Part shown: positions 8,246 through 17,039 of the stretch, piece after piece
How the letters are laid out: every line of letters starts with the position of its first letter
Position numbering within the stretch: position 1 is the stretch's first letter
Origin: Hyphomicrobiales bacterium
GTDB taxonomy: Bacteria > Pseudomonadota > Alphaproteobacteria > Rhizobiales > Beijerinckiaceae
Direction: 5' to 3'
Length of the DNA stretch: 64,000 bases
Assembly (NCBI GenBank): GCA_016716745.1
Contig: JADJVD010000009.1
Location: forward strand, 59,477-123,476
The notes under the pieces: generated by a model
Database searches by the model: none
What the model was told of the DNA's origin: nothing
Seen by the model: the letters and a program-made list of their open reading frames with translations, nothing else
Translations under genes and position numbers: made by a program

Positions 8246-9256
8246 ATGTCGTTCGCCATTCATCGTCGCGCCATTCATCGTCGCGCTGTGCTCGCCGCCG
8301 CCGCAGGCGCGGCCGGCCTTCTCGCCCTGGGCGCCTCCGCGCTCGCCCAGACCGTGACGCTGCGGCTCTCCGCCCCGGCGACCCCCACGGACCAGCGCGC
8401 CGTGGCGCTGACGGAGGTCTTCGGCCCCGCGATCAAGGGCTTCGCCACCTTCGAGCCGCACTGGAACGCCACCCTGTTCAAGCAGGGCACGGAACTCGAG
8501 GCGATCGCCCGCGGCAATCTCGACATGTCGATCACCTCGGCGCAGGAGCTCGCCACGCTGATTCCGGCCTGGTCGATCTTCACCGCCGGCTATCTGCTCC
8601 GCGACGCGGACCACCAGAAGAAGGTGTTCCAGAGCGACGCGATGGACGGGCTGAAGAAGATGGCCGAGGACAAACTCGGCGTGAAGCTCCTCACCGTCAT
8701 GTATCTCGGCCGCCGCCAGCTCAACCTGCGCACCGAGAAGGAAGTGAAGACCCCGGCCGACCTCGCCGGCGTGAAGCTGCGCATGCCGGCGACCGAGGCC
8801 TGGCTGTTCCTCGGCTCGGCGCTGGGCGCGAACCCTCTGCCGGTCGCCTTCACCGAGCTCTATACGGCGTTGCAGACCGGCGCTATCGACGGTCAGGAAA
8901 ACCCGCTGCCGACAGACAAGGACTCCAAGTTCTACGAGGTGACGAAGCAGATCGTGCTGACGAGCCATCTCGTCGATCAGAACTATCTCGCCATCTCCAA
9001 GAAGGTCTGGGACAAGTTCACGCCCGATCAGCAGAAGGCGTTGCTGAAGGCGGCGGACGACGCGGCCGAGGTCGGCCGCCAGCGCCAGCTCAAGCTCGAG
9101 ACGGATCTCGAGCAGTTCTTCAAGGATCAGGGCCTGAAGGTCTACACGCCGGACGTCGACGCCTTCCGCAAGAAGGTGCAGGCCGACTATCTGACCTCGA
9201 AGTTCGCCAAGGACTGGCCGGCCGGCATCGTCGACAAGATCAACGCGATCAAGTGA
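8246..9256 (+). CDS. TRAP transporter solute-binding protein (DctP family), orphan
   Basis: A 336-residue periplasmic binding protein of the TRAP (DctP/TAXI-like DctP) group. The ATG at 8246 follows GGGAGG. The N-terminus has two Arg pairs and a hydrophobic core ending near SALA-Q (about residue 34), compatible with Sec or Tat export. The segment VKLRMP contains the conserved Arg that usually binds a substrate carboxylate. No DctQ or DctM membrane gene lies next to it, so it must work with membrane subunits encoded elsewhere or have lost them. The n-region contains a tandem AIHRR duplication. A strong terminator follows. Confidence 0.92.
   Translation: MSFAIHRRAIHRRAVLAAAAGAAGLLALGASALAQTVTLRLSAPATPTDQRAVALTEVFGPAIKGFATFEPHWNATLFKQGTELEAIARGNLDMSITSAQELATLIPAWSIFTAGYLLRDADHQKKVFQSDAMDGLKKMAEDKLGVKLLTVMYLGRRQLNLRTEKEVKTPADLAGVKLRMPATEAWLFLGSALGANPLPVAFTELYTALQTGAIDGQENPLPTDKDSKFYEVTKQIVLTSHLVDQNYLAISKKVWDKFTPDQQKALLKAADDAAEVGRQRQLKLETDLEQFFKDQGLKVYTPDVDAFRKKVQADYLTSKFAKDWPAGIVDKINAIK
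8254..8283 (+). repeat. 15-bp perfect tandem duplication inside the DctP signal sequence
   Basis: The 15-mer cgccattcatcgtcg occurs twice head to tail (8254-8268 and 8269-8283) and is in frame, duplicating the residues AIHRR in the positively charged n-region of the signal peptide. It leaves the frame intact and looks like a recent slippage or duplication event. Confidence 0.9.
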
Positions 9257-9281
9257 TCGCGAGCGCGCTCGATTGAACGGG

Positions 9282-9310
9282 AACGGCGCCTTCGGGCGCC
9301 GTTTTCGTTT
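9282..9310 (+). terminator. Rho-independent terminator after the TRAP binding protein
   Basis: A 9-bp stem aacggcgcc/ggcgccgtt closes on a TTCG tetraloop and runs into a T-rich tail (ttcgttt). It begins 25 bp after the stop codon, directly before the convergent ROK gene end. Confidence 0.88.
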
Positions 9311-9315
9311 CCGGC

Positions 9316-10557
9316 TCAGGCGGCGGTCTTCTTCAACAGCACGTCCTGTGCGAAGCCGAACGCCTCGTTGATCGGCAGCATCGCCGCGCCGAGCGCGCGC
9401 GCGTCCGATCCGAGTTCGCCGGCGGCGATCTCGAACGGGCTGAGCCCCTGCAGATCGTGCCGCTCCACCGCCCGCCGCGTCGCCGCCACCAGCGCGGCGA
9501 GCGTCTCGCGCGGCAATGCGCCGTCGATGCAGACATGGCCGAAATCGATCACCGACACGGCGCTGACGATCGCCGAGGCGATCGCCTTTCCGGCCGTCTC
9601 GATCCACTGCGCGAGCGGACGGCCGATCCGCTCCCAGGTCTCGTCGGGCCGTTGCAGGATCGAAATGTCGCCGCCCTCGGCCGCGATGGCGCGCTCCAGC
9701 GAGATCAGCGAGGCGTAGTGGATGAGTTGCGAGCGCCGCCCCGCGAGCGCGACGGGCATCGAGCCGAGCGCGCCCGCGTTGCCCGTTCGCCCCTGCATCA
9801 GCGCGCCGTTCAGCGCCACGCCGCCGCCGATGAACGAGCCGACGAAGAAATAAAGCAGGTCTATCGCCGAGCCGCGATGATGGTAGGCGAGTTCGGCCGC
9901 GCAGGCCGCGCTCGCGTCGTTGGCGACGAAGCAGGGCAGGCCCGTGCGCCGCTCGATCTCGCCGGCGACGTCGAGTTCGCGCCAGCCGTCGAGCGCGCCG
10001 GCGGGCGCGTCGATCTCCTCGGCCCATTTCCACAGCTCGAACGGCATCGCGACGCCGACGCCGGCGACGCGCGATTCCTTCTGATGGCGTCTGCGCAGCC
10101 GTGCGATCTCGCGCGCGACGAAGCCGAGCGCCTGCTCGGAGAAGGGCGCCGCATAGGTCTGCTTCGAGCGGTCGAGGATCCGCCCCATGAAGTCGCAGAT
10201 GACGACGTCCGTGCTGCGCCGGCCGAGCTTGACGCCGATCGACAGCGCGCCGCGCGGATTGAGCGCGTAAGGCACCGAGGGCTGGCCGATGCGCCCGCGC
10301 ACCGGCGCCTGCGCGATGACGAGCCCGTCGGCCTCCAGACGACGCATCATCATCGACATGGTTTGCGCCGAAAGCCCCGTCAGCCGCGCCAGCTCCGCTT
10401 TCGGCAGCGGCCCGTTGAGGCGGATCAGCGAGAGCGCGAGGCGCTCGTTGTAGGCCCGCCCGCCCGCTTGATTGGCGCCGCCCCCCAACGTCGCGAGCGG
10501 CCGCGACCCGCCGTCGGCGTGGTCCCGTCCCTCGTCCGTTTCCGGCGCCTGCGCCAT
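9316..10557 (-). CDS. ROK-family transcription repressor of the adjacent frc operon (FrcR-like)
   Basis: A 413-residue ROK protein: an N-terminal winged helix (about 38-82, with ELARLTGLSAQTMSMMMRRL) fused to a sugar-kinase-like ROK domain starting near 105. The chosen ATG at 10557 has AAGGAGAG upstream. ROK proteins usually carry a CxCGxxGC zinc motif after the GHM/GN region; here that stretch reads GNAGALGSMPVALAGRR, so the zinc cysteines are missing. It diverges from frcB across a 221-bp region holding a perfect palindrome, the likely operator. By context it represses frcBCAK and is relieved by a sugar or sugar phosphate. Confidence 0.88.
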   Translation of the reverse strand: MAQAPETDEGRDHADGGSRPLATLGGGANQAGGRAYNERLALSLIRLNGPLPKAELARLTGLSAQTMSMMMRRLEADGLVIAQAPVRGRIGQPSVPYALNPRGALSIGVKLGRRSTDVVICDFMGRILDRSKQTYAAPFSEQALGFVAREIARLRRRHQKESRVAGVGVAMPFELWKWAEEIDAPAGALDGWRELDVAGEIERRTGLPCFVANDASAACAAELAYHHRGSAIDLLYFFVGSFIGGGVALNGALMQGRTGNAGALGSMPVALAGRRSQLIHYASLISLERAIAAEGGDISILQRPDETWERIGRPLAQWIETAGKAIASAIVSAVSVIDFGHVCIDGALPRETLAALVAATRRAVERHDLQGLSPFEIAAGELGSDARALGAAMLPINEAFGFAQDVLLKKTAA

Positions 10558-10621
10558 TGCCCGCTCTCCTTGCGCGCGCCGATCCGGCTGCGGAGGCAGG
10601 ATGCGACGATGGTGCGCAGGC

Positions 10622-10656
10622 GTCAATAACTAAATCCAAGTGATTTAGTTATTGAC
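10622..10656. promoter_or_regulatory. Perfect 15-bp-arm palindrome, likely ROK operator
   Basis: The arms gtcaataactaaatc (10622-10636) and gatttagttattgac (10642-10656) are exact reverse complements around a 5-base spacer caagt. The site is an AT-rich island in GC-rich DNA, between the divergent ROK and frcB genes. Both outer ends read TTGAC outward, so -35 boxes of both divergent promoters would lie on its edges and a bound repressor would block both. Confidence 0.85.
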
Positions 10657-10680
10657 AGGCCCGTCCCGGCGCCGCATGAA
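10652..10680 (+). promoter_or_regulatory. Putative sigma-70 promoter of frcB
   Basis: A perfect -35 hexamer TTGACA (10652-10657) on the edge of the palindrome is followed after 17 bp by catgaa (10675-10680), a weak -10. Transcription would begin roughly 90 bp before the frcB start codon. Confidence 0.45.
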
Positions 10681-10778
10681 TTCCGGCCATGCGGAGCCAA
10701 CGCGCCGCCGCAGCCAACGCGAACGAGGGCCCTTCGAGGGCTCGCCGGCCCGTGCGGCCGTGGTCAGGGAGAAACGAT

Positions 10779-11810
10779 ATGTCCAGGAGCATTCTGCGCG
10801 CCGCGCTTCTTGCCGGCTTCGCCTCTCTCGCGCTCTCCGCCGCCCCCGCTTTCGCTCAGGGCAAGGTGGTGATCGGCCTGATCACCAAGACCAACACCAA
10901 CCCGTTCTTCGTGAAGATGCGCGAGGGCGCCGAGGCCAAGGCCAAGGAGATGGGCGCGGAGCTGCGCTCCTTCGCCGGCAAGGTGGACGGCGACAACCAG
11001 ACGCAGGTCGAGGCCGTGGAAAGCCTGATCGCCGCCGGCGCCAAGGGCATTCTCATCACCCCGTCCGACTCGCGCGCCATCGTCCCGACCATCGAGAAGG
11101 CGCGCAAGGCCGGCCTCCTCGTCATCGCGCTCGACACGCCGCTCGATCCGCCGAACGCGGCCGACGTCACCTTCGCGACCGACAACTTCAAGGCCGGCGA
11201 ACTGATCGGCAAATGGGCGCTCGCGACCCTCGGCGACAAGGCGAAGGACGCCAAGATCGCGTTGCTCGATCTCAACAAGAACCAGATCTCGGTCGACGTC
11301 GCGCGCGATCAGGGCTTCCTGAAAGGCTTCGGCGTCGACCTCGCCGATCCGAAGAAGATCGGCGACGAGAAGGACGCCCGCATCGTCGGCAACGACGTGA
11401 CGCAGGGCGCCGAGGAAGGCGGCCGCAAGGCGATGGAGACGTTGCTCCAGAAGAACCCCGCCACGAACGTCGTCTACACGATCAACGAGCCGGCGGCGGC
11501 GGGCGCCTATCAGGCGCTGAAGGCGGTCGGCAAGGAGAAGGGCGCGCTCGTCGTCTCCGTCGATGGCGGTTGCCCCGGCGTGAAGAACGTCAAATCCGGC
11601 GTCATCGGCGCGACCTCGATGCAGTTCCCGCTGCTGATGGCCTCCAAGGGCGTCGAGGCGGTGATCGAATTCGCCAGGACGGGCGCCAAGCCGGCCACGA
11701 CGCCCGGCCTCGACTTCTTCAACACAGGCGTCGAACTCGTCACCGACAAGCCTGTTCAGGGAATTCCCTCGATCACCAGCGAGGACGCGCTGAAGCGCTG
11801 CTGGGGTTGA
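10779..11810 (+). CDS. frcB: Sugar ABC importer periplasmic binding protein (FrcB-like)
   Basis: A 343-residue binding protein of the ribose/fructose (periplasmic-binding-protein-like I, LacI-type) family. The ATG at 10779 follows CAGGGAG; the signal peptide ends at AFA-Q (residue 26). The mature start KVVIGLITKTNTNPFF is a classical family N-terminus and VVSVDGGCPG lies in the C-terminal lobe. It is the first gene of frcBCAK, an arrangement described for fructose uptake in Sinorhizobium meliloti; the sugar here is inferred from that gene order. It is followed by intercistronic hairpins that could raise its level relative to the permease. Confidence 0.9.
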   Translation: MSRSILRAALLAGFASLALSAAPAFAQGKVVIGLITKTNTNPFFVKMREGAEAKAKEMGAELRSFAGKVDGDNQTQVEAVESLIAAGAKGILITPSDSRAIVPTIEKARKAGLLVIALDTPLDPPNAADVTFATDNFKAGELIGKWALATLGDKAKDAKIALLDLNKNQISVDVARDQGFLKGFGVDLADPKKIGDEKDARIVGNDVTQGAEEGGRKAMETLLQKNPATNVVYTINEPAAAGAYQALKAVGKEKGALVVSVDGGCPGVKNVKSGVIGATSMQFPLLMASKGVEAVIEFARTGAKPATTPGLDFFNTGVELVTDKPVQGIPSITSEDALKRCWG

Positions 11811-11819
11811 TCGCCTTTT

Positions 11820-11869
11820 CGGGCCTGCGGCCCGACGCCACAGCCGCTCCGGGGCGCACGCTCCGGAGC
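11820..11869 (+). other. Two intercistronic hairpins between frcB and frcC
   Basis: The first is a 6-bp stem cgggcc/ggcccg (11820-11834, loop tgc). The second is a 7-bp stem gctccgg/ccggagc (11846-11869, 10-base loop). Neither has a T-tract, so they more likely protect the frcB message 3' end or attenuate partially than terminate fully. Confidence 0.6.
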
Positions 11870-11899
11870 TTCCGCCCAAGCGATGCAGAGGGGGCGCCG

Positions 11900-12985
11900 A
11901 TGAGCGCGGGCGAGACCGACGCCCGGCCGTCAAAGGCCGAATACGAGAAAGTGCTCGACAAGGCCGACGCGGCCGTCGCGAAATTCGAGGTCGAACGCGA
12001 AAGCGGAATGAAGCGCCTGCAGAACGCGCTGCATTCCCATCCCACCGCCATTCCCGGCGTCGTGCTGATGGCCAGCATCGTCTTTTTCGCGCTGGTCATC
12101 GGCCAGCGCTTCCTCGACCCCTTCAACTTCTCGCTGATCGTCCAGCAGGTGATGATCATCGGCATTGTCGGCGTCGCGCAGACGTTGGTGGTTCTGACCG
12201 CCGGCATCGACCTCTCGGTCGGCGCGATCATGGTCCTGTCCTCCGTGGTGATGGGCAAGCTCGCCGTCGATTTCGGCGTTCCGGGCCCGCTCGCCATTCT
12301 CGCCGGCGTCGGCGTCGGCGCGCTGTGCGGCTGGATCAACGGCGCGCTCGTCACCCGCTTCCGTCTGCCGCCCTTCATCGTCACGCTCGGCACGTGGAAC
12401 ATCTTCTTCGCGCTCAACCTCTGGTATTCGGCGAGCGAGACGATCCGCGCGCAAGACATCGAGGAGAAGGCGCCCTCGCTCGCCTTTCTCGGCGGCTCGA
12501 TCGATTTCCTCGGCGCGCGCCTGACCTACGGCTCCATCCTCATGCTGCTCATGGTGGCGGCGTGCTGGTATGTGTTGAACCTCACCGCCTGGGGCCGGCA
12601 CGTGCAGGCGGTCGGCGACGACGCCGACAGCGCCAACCTCGCCGGCATCCGCACCGACCGCACGCTGTTGCAAGTCTATGTGATCGCCGGCGTGATTTGC
12701 GGCATCGCGGCCTGGGCGCTGATCGGCCGCATCGGCTCGGTCAGCCCGCAGGCCGGGCAGACGGCCAATCTCGACTCCATCACCGCGGTCGTCATCGGCG
12801 GCACCTCGCTGTTCGGCGGGCGCGGCTCCATTGTCGGCACGCTGCTCGGCGCGCTCATCGTCGGCGTCTTCCGCAACGGGCTCGCGCTCTCGGGCGTCAA
12901 CGTTCTGTGGCAGGAGTTCGCCGTCGGCGTGCTGATCATCGTCGCCGTGGCCGTCGACCAGTGGCTGAGGAGGGTTTCGCGATGA
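11900..12985 (+). CDS. frcC: Sugar ABC importer permease (FrcC-like)
   Basis: A 361-residue BPD_transp_2 permease of the CUT2 sugar group with about ten membrane segments. The ATG at 11900 follows GAGGGGGCGCC. A soluble, charged N-terminal tail of about 50 residues precedes the first membrane segment, a feature also seen in FrcC-type permeases. TAGIDLSVGAIM and VIGGTSLFGGRGS are conserved family motifs. Its stop overlaps the ATPase start (ATGA). Confidence 0.92.
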   Translation: MSAGETDARPSKAEYEKVLDKADAAVAKFEVERESGMKRLQNALHSHPTAIPGVVLMASIVFFALVIGQRFLDPFNFSLIVQQVMIIGIVGVAQTLVVLTAGIDLSVGAIMVLSSVVMGKLAVDFGVPGPLAILAGVGVGALCGWINGALVTRFRLPPFIVTLGTWNIFFALNLWYSASETIRAQDIEEKAPSLAFLGGSIDFLGARLTYGSILMLLMVAACWYVLNLTAWGRHVQAVGDDADSANLAGIRTDRTLLQVYVIAGVICGIAAWALIGRIGSVSPQAGQTANLDSITAVVIGGTSLFGGRGSIVGTLLGALIVGVFRNGLALSGVNVLWQEFAVGVLIIVAVAVDQWLRRVSR

Positions 12986-13752
12986 CCCCGGTTCTCGAAG
13001 CGCGCGGTCTCGTCAAGCGCTACGGCCGCGTCACCGCGCTCGACCATGCCGATTTCGAGTTGCGGCCGGGCGAGATTCTCGCCGTCATCGGCGACAACGG
13101 CGCCGGCAAGTCGAGCCTCATCAAGGCCATCACCGGCGCCGTCGCGCCGGACGCCGGCGAGATCCTGCTCGACGGCAAGCCGATCAGATTCGCCTCGCCG
13201 ATCGAGGCGCGCGCGGCCGGCATCGAGACGGTTTATCAAAATCTCGCGCTGTCCCCGGCGCTCTCCATCGCCGACAACATGTTTCTCGGGCGCGAGCTGC
13301 GCGCCGCGGGGTTCATGGGCCAATGGCTGCGCAAGCTCGACCGCGCGACGATGCAGAAGCGCGCCCGCGAAGCGCTCAACACGCTCGGCCTGATGACGAT
13401 CCAGAACATCAACCAGCCGGTCGAGACGCTCTCCGGCGGCCAGCGCCAGGGCGTCGCCATTGCGCGCGCCGCCGCCTTCGGCCACAAGGTCGTCATCATG
13501 GACGAGCCGACCGCCGCGCTCGGCGTCAAGGAGTCGCGGCGCGTGCTCGAGCTCATTCTCGACGTGAAGCGCAAGGGCCTGCCGATCGTGCTCATCTCCC
13601 ACAACATGCCGCATGTGTTCGAGGTGGCCGACCGCATCCACATCCATCGCCTCGGGCGCCGCCACGCGGTGGTCGATCCGAAGTCGATCTCGATGTCGGA
13701 CGCGGTCGCGATCATGACCGGCGCGATGGCGCCGCCGGCGATGGCGGCGTGA
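12982..13752 (+). CDS. frcA: Sugar ABC importer ATPase (FrcA-like, single domain)
   Basis: A 256-residue ATPase with one nucleotide-binding domain: Walker A GDNGAGKSS at 37-45, signature LSGGQRQG at 150-157, Walker B VIMDEP at 171-176 and His207. Most CUT2 ATPases (RbsA, XylG) have two fused domains; the single-domain form is that of FrcA. The start overlaps the frcC stop by four bases. It energises FrcC. Confidence 0.93.
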   Translation: MTPVLEARGLVKRYGRVTALDHADFELRPGEILAVIGDNGAGKSSLIKAITGAVAPDAGEILLDGKPIRFASPIEARAAGIETVYQNLALSPALSIADNMFLGRELRAAGFMGQWLRKLDRATMQKRAREALNTLGLMTIQNINQPVETLSGGQRQGVAIARAAAFGHKVVIMDEPTAALGVKESRRVLELILDVKRKGLPIVLISHNMPHVFEVADRIHIHRLGRRHAVVDPKSISMSDAVAIMTGAMAPPAMAA

Positions 13753-13756
13753 GGCG

Positions 13757-14680
13757 ATGTTCCTCGTCTGCGGCGAAGCCTTGTTCGACGTCTTCGTCGG
13801 CGCCGACGCCGGTCACGGCGCCGTCTCCCTCAACGCCGTCGTCGGCGGCTCGCCCTTCAACGTCGCCGTCGGCCTCGCGCGGCTGACGCAGGCCGTGGCG
13901 CTGCTCGCCGGCGTCTCGACGGACGTGCTGGGCGACAAGCTGGCGCGTCATCTGGCCGAGGAGGGCGTCGCCCGCGACTACCTCGTGCGTCGGCCAGAGC
14001 CGACGACGCTGAGCCTCGTCGGCCTCGGCGCGGACGGTTCGCCCCGCTACACCTTCTACGGCCATCGCGCCGCCGATGTGAGCGTGACGGCCGACGATCT
14101 TCCGGCTCTCGGCCCCGAGATTTGCGGCCTGCATTTCGGCTCCTACGCGCTCGTCGCGCCGCCGGCGGCCGACGCCTATGCGTCGCTCGCCGCGCGCGCC
14201 GGAGAGCGTCTCGTCACCTTCGATCCGAACGTGCGCCTGACCGTCGAGCCGGACCGCGAGGTGTGGCGCGCGCGCATTGCGGCGATGCTGCCCTTCGCCA
14301 GCGTCGTGAAGGTCAGCGAGGAAGATCTCGTCAGTCTGTGGCCCGGCGCCGATCACGAGGCGCTGGCGCAGGGCTGGCTCGCGCAGGGGCCGCAACTCGT
14401 CGTCGTCACGCGCGGCGCGCGCGGCGCGGTCGCATTCAGATCCGATGGCGCCGTGACGGCGCCCGCACGCGCCGTTGACGTCGTCGATACGGTCGGCGCC
14501 GGCGATTCCTTTCAGGCTGCGTTGATCGCCGGACTGCTCGAGCGCGGCGTCGTCGGTCGCGCGGGCGTGGCGGCGTTGCCGGACGAGGCGCTGACCGCGA
14601 TCCTGACGCGCTGCTGCGTCGCCGCCGCCATCGTGTGCGGCCGTCGCGGCGCCGATCTGCCGCGGCTCGCCGAACTCTGA
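13757..14680 (+). CDS. frcK: PfkB-family carbohydrate kinase (FrcK-like)
   Basis: A 307-residue ribokinase-fold kinase, the last gene of frcBCAK, four bases after frcA. The N-terminal GGSPFNVAVGLARL is PfkB signature 1 and the C-terminal DTVGAGDSFQAAL holds the anion hole and the catalytic Asp of signature 2. It presumably phosphorylates the imported sugar, for example fructose or a related ketose. Substrate specificity cannot be read from the sequence. Confidence 0.92.
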   Translation: MFLVCGEALFDVFVGADAGHGAVSLNAVVGGSPFNVAVGLARLTQAVALLAGVSTDVLGDKLARHLAEEGVARDYLVRRPEPTTLSLVGLGADGSPRYTFYGHRAADVSVTADDLPALGPEICGLHFGSYALVAPPAADAYASLAARAGERLVTFDPNVRLTVEPDREVWRARIAAMLPFASVVKVSEEDLVSLWPGADHEALAQGWLAQGPQLVVVTRGARGAVAFRSDGAVTAPARAVDVVDTVGAGDSFQAALIAGLLERGVVGRAGVAALPDEALTAILTRCCVAAAIVCGRRGADLPRLAEL

Positions 14681-14740
14681 TCGCATCGCGCTGGATCGCG
14701 TCGCCCGCCCGTGCGACAAGCCGCGGGCAAGGAGCGGCGC

Positions 14741-15972
14741 ATGATGATCGAACAGTGGGATGCGGCCGTGATCGGCGCGGGGCCGGCGGGCCTGATGGCC
14801 GCGGACGCGATGGCCGCGCAGGGCCTGCGCGTCGTCGTCGTCGACGCGATGCCGACGCCCGGCCGCAAGCTCCTCATCGCCGGCCGCGGCGGCCTCAACC
14901 TCACGCATAGCGAGCCGCGCGATCTCTTTCTCTCGCGCTACGGCGCGGCCGCAACGCGCATCGCCCCGCTGATCGACGCCTTCCCGCCCGAGCGCCTTCG
15001 CGCCTTCGCCGACGATCTCGGACAGGAGACCTTCGTCGGCACGAGCGGCCGCGTCTTTCCGCGCGCGATGAAGGCCTCGCCGATGCTGCGCGCATGGCGC
15101 GCGCGGCTCGAATCGACGGGCGTCGCGTTTCGCCTGCGCACGCGCTTCCTCGGCTTCGACGACGACGGCGCGCTGCGGCTCGAGACGGCGGGGGCCGAGT
15201 CCCGCATCGCGACGCGCGCGACCGTCCTTGCGCTCGGCGGCGCGTCGTGGCCGCGTCTCGGTTCGGACGGCGCGTGGACCTCTGCGCTCGCCGCGCTCGG
15301 CGTCGACATGGCGCCCTTCGCGCCGTCCAATTGCGGCGTCCATGTCGCGTGGTCGCCAATCCTGATCGAGCGCTTCGCCGGCCAGCCCCTGAAACGCGTG
15401 TGGCTGCGCGCCGGCGACCACATCGCGCGCGGCGACGCCGTCGTCACGCGCCGCGGCCTCGAAGGCGGGCCAGTCTATGCGCTCTCCCCGCATCTGCGCG
15501 ATGCGCTGAGCGAGGGGCGGCCCGCGACGCTCGAACTCGATCTGCGCCCCGATCTCGGCAGCGACGAACTCGCCGCGCGCCTCGCGCATGCGCGCAAGGG
15601 GGACTCGCTTTCAAACCATCTGCGCAAGGCCGGCGGTCTTTCCCCCGTTGCGATCGCTCTCGCACGCGAGGCCGGCGCGTTTCCGGCCGAGCCGGCCGCG
15701 TTGGCGCGCGCGATCAAGTCCGTGCGGCTCGACGTGTCCGGCGTGGCCGGGCTCGAGCGCGCCATCTCCAGCGCCGGCGGCGTGCGCTTCGAGGCGGTCG
15801 ACGACGATCTGATGCTGCAACGCAAGCCCGGCGTTTTCCTCGCGGGAGAGATGCTGGATTGGGAGCGCCGACGGGCGGCTACCTCTTGCAGGCGTGTTTT
15901 TCATCCGGCTATGTCGCAGGGCGCGCCGCCGCCGATTTCACGCGCCGCACTCAGGGAGGGCAGGCCCGATGA
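14741..15972 (+). CDS. HI0933/YhiN-family flavoprotein, reading frame broken near 15865
   Basis: A BaiN/HI0933-type FAD-dependent oxidoreductase of unknown physiological substrate, about 410 residues if repaired. The FAD-binding AVIGAGPAGLMAA starts near residue 9, followed by GRKLLIAGRGGLNLTHSE, the family hallmark. The ATG at 14741 has AAGGAG upstream. The frame ends as LDWE and then becomes nonsense; inserting one G at 15865 gives APTGGYLLQACFSSGYVAG, the canonical family C-terminus, ending at the TGA at 15970 that overlaps the next gene's ATG. The perfect tail argues for a single missing base in the consensus, though a real frameshift cannot be excluded. Confidence 0.85.
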
Positions 15973-17036
15973 AGAACGCCTATCGCATCGCCGTCATTCC
16001 GGGCGACGGCATCGGCAAGGAAGTCGTGCCCGAAGGCGTGCGCGCGCTCGAAGCCGCGGCCAAACGCTTCGACATCGGCCTGCATTTCGACTGGTTCGAT
16101 TTCTCCTCCTGCGACTACTACGCCGGGCACGGCCAGATGATGCCGGACGACTGGCAGGCGCAGATCGGCGGGCACGACGCGATCTTCTTCGGCGCGGTGG
16201 GCTGGCCGGCCTCGCTGCCCGATCATGTGTCGCTATGGGGCTCGCTGCTGCAGTTCCGGCGCGTCTTCGATCAATACGTCAATCTTCGCCCGGTGCGGCT
16301 GATGCCCGGCGTGCCGTGCCCGCTCGCCGGCCGCAAGATCGGCGACATCGACTTCTACATCGTGCGCGAGAACACCGAGGGCGAATACTCCTCCGTCGGC
16401 GGCCGCATGTTCGCGGGAACGGAGCGCGAATTCGTCACGCAGCAGGCGATCTTCACGCGCCACGGCGTCGACCGCGTGCTGCGCTACGCGTTCGATCTCG
16501 CCATGAAGCGTGAGAAGCGGCATCTCACCTCCGCCACGAAGTCGAACGGAATCTCGATCAGCATGCCCTATTGGGACGAGCGCGTGCGCGAGATGGCGAA
16601 GGCCTATCCGGGCGTGCGCTGGGACCAGTATCACATCGATATTCTCTGCGCGCATTTCGTGCTGCATCCGGACTGGTTCGATGTCGTCGTCGCCTCGAAC
16701 CTGTTCGGCGACATTCTCTCCGATCTCGGGCCCGCCTGCACCGGCACCATCGGCGTTGCGCCTTCGGGCAACATCAATCCGGAGGGCGGCTTTCCTTCGC
16801 TGTTCGAGCCCGTGCACGGCTCGGCGCCGGATATCGCGGGGCAGGGCGTCGCCAATCCTGTGGGGCAGATCTGGTCGGGCGCGATGATGCTCGAACATCT
16901 GGGCCACGCCGATGCCGCGCGCGCCATCGTCGCCGCCATCGAGGCGACGCTGGCGGACGAGCGCCTGCGCACGCGCGATCTCGGCGGCAAGGCCGGCACG
17001 CAGGCGGCCGGCAAGGCCATCGCCGAGCGGATCTGA
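15969..17036 (+). CDS. ttuC: Tartrate dehydrogenase/decarboxylase-like beta-hydroxyacid oxidative decarboxylase
   Basis: A 355-residue enzyme of the isocitrate/isopropylmalate dehydrogenase family, NAD-dependent with a divalent metal. IAVIPGDGIGKEV opens the protein, YIVRENTEGEYSSVGG and the NLFGDILSDLGP metal-binding motif follow, and FEPVHGSAPDIAGQGVANP binds the cofactor. Length and motifs fit tartrate/malate (TtuC) enzymes better than LeuB or Icd. The start overlaps the stop of the flavoprotein gene as ATGA, so the two are probably co-expressed. It converges with livF three bases later. Confidence 0.88.
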   Translation: MKNAYRIAVIPGDGIGKEVVPEGVRALEAAAKRFDIGLHFDWFDFSSCDYYAGHGQMMPDDWQAQIGGHDAIFFGAVGWPASLPDHVSLWGSLLQFRRVFDQYVNLRPVRLMPGVPCPLAGRKIGDIDFYIVRENTEGEYSSVGGRMFAGTEREFVTQQAIFTRHGVDRVLRYAFDLAMKREKRHLTSATKSNGISISMPYWDERVREMAKAYPGVRWDQYHIDILCAHFVLHPDWFDVVVASNLFGDILSDLGPACTGTIGVAPSGNINPEGGFPSLFEPVHGSAPDIAGQGVANPVGQIWSGAMMLEHLGHADAARAIVAAIEATLADERLRTRDLGGKAGTQAAGKAIAERI

Positions 17037-17039
17037 GCG

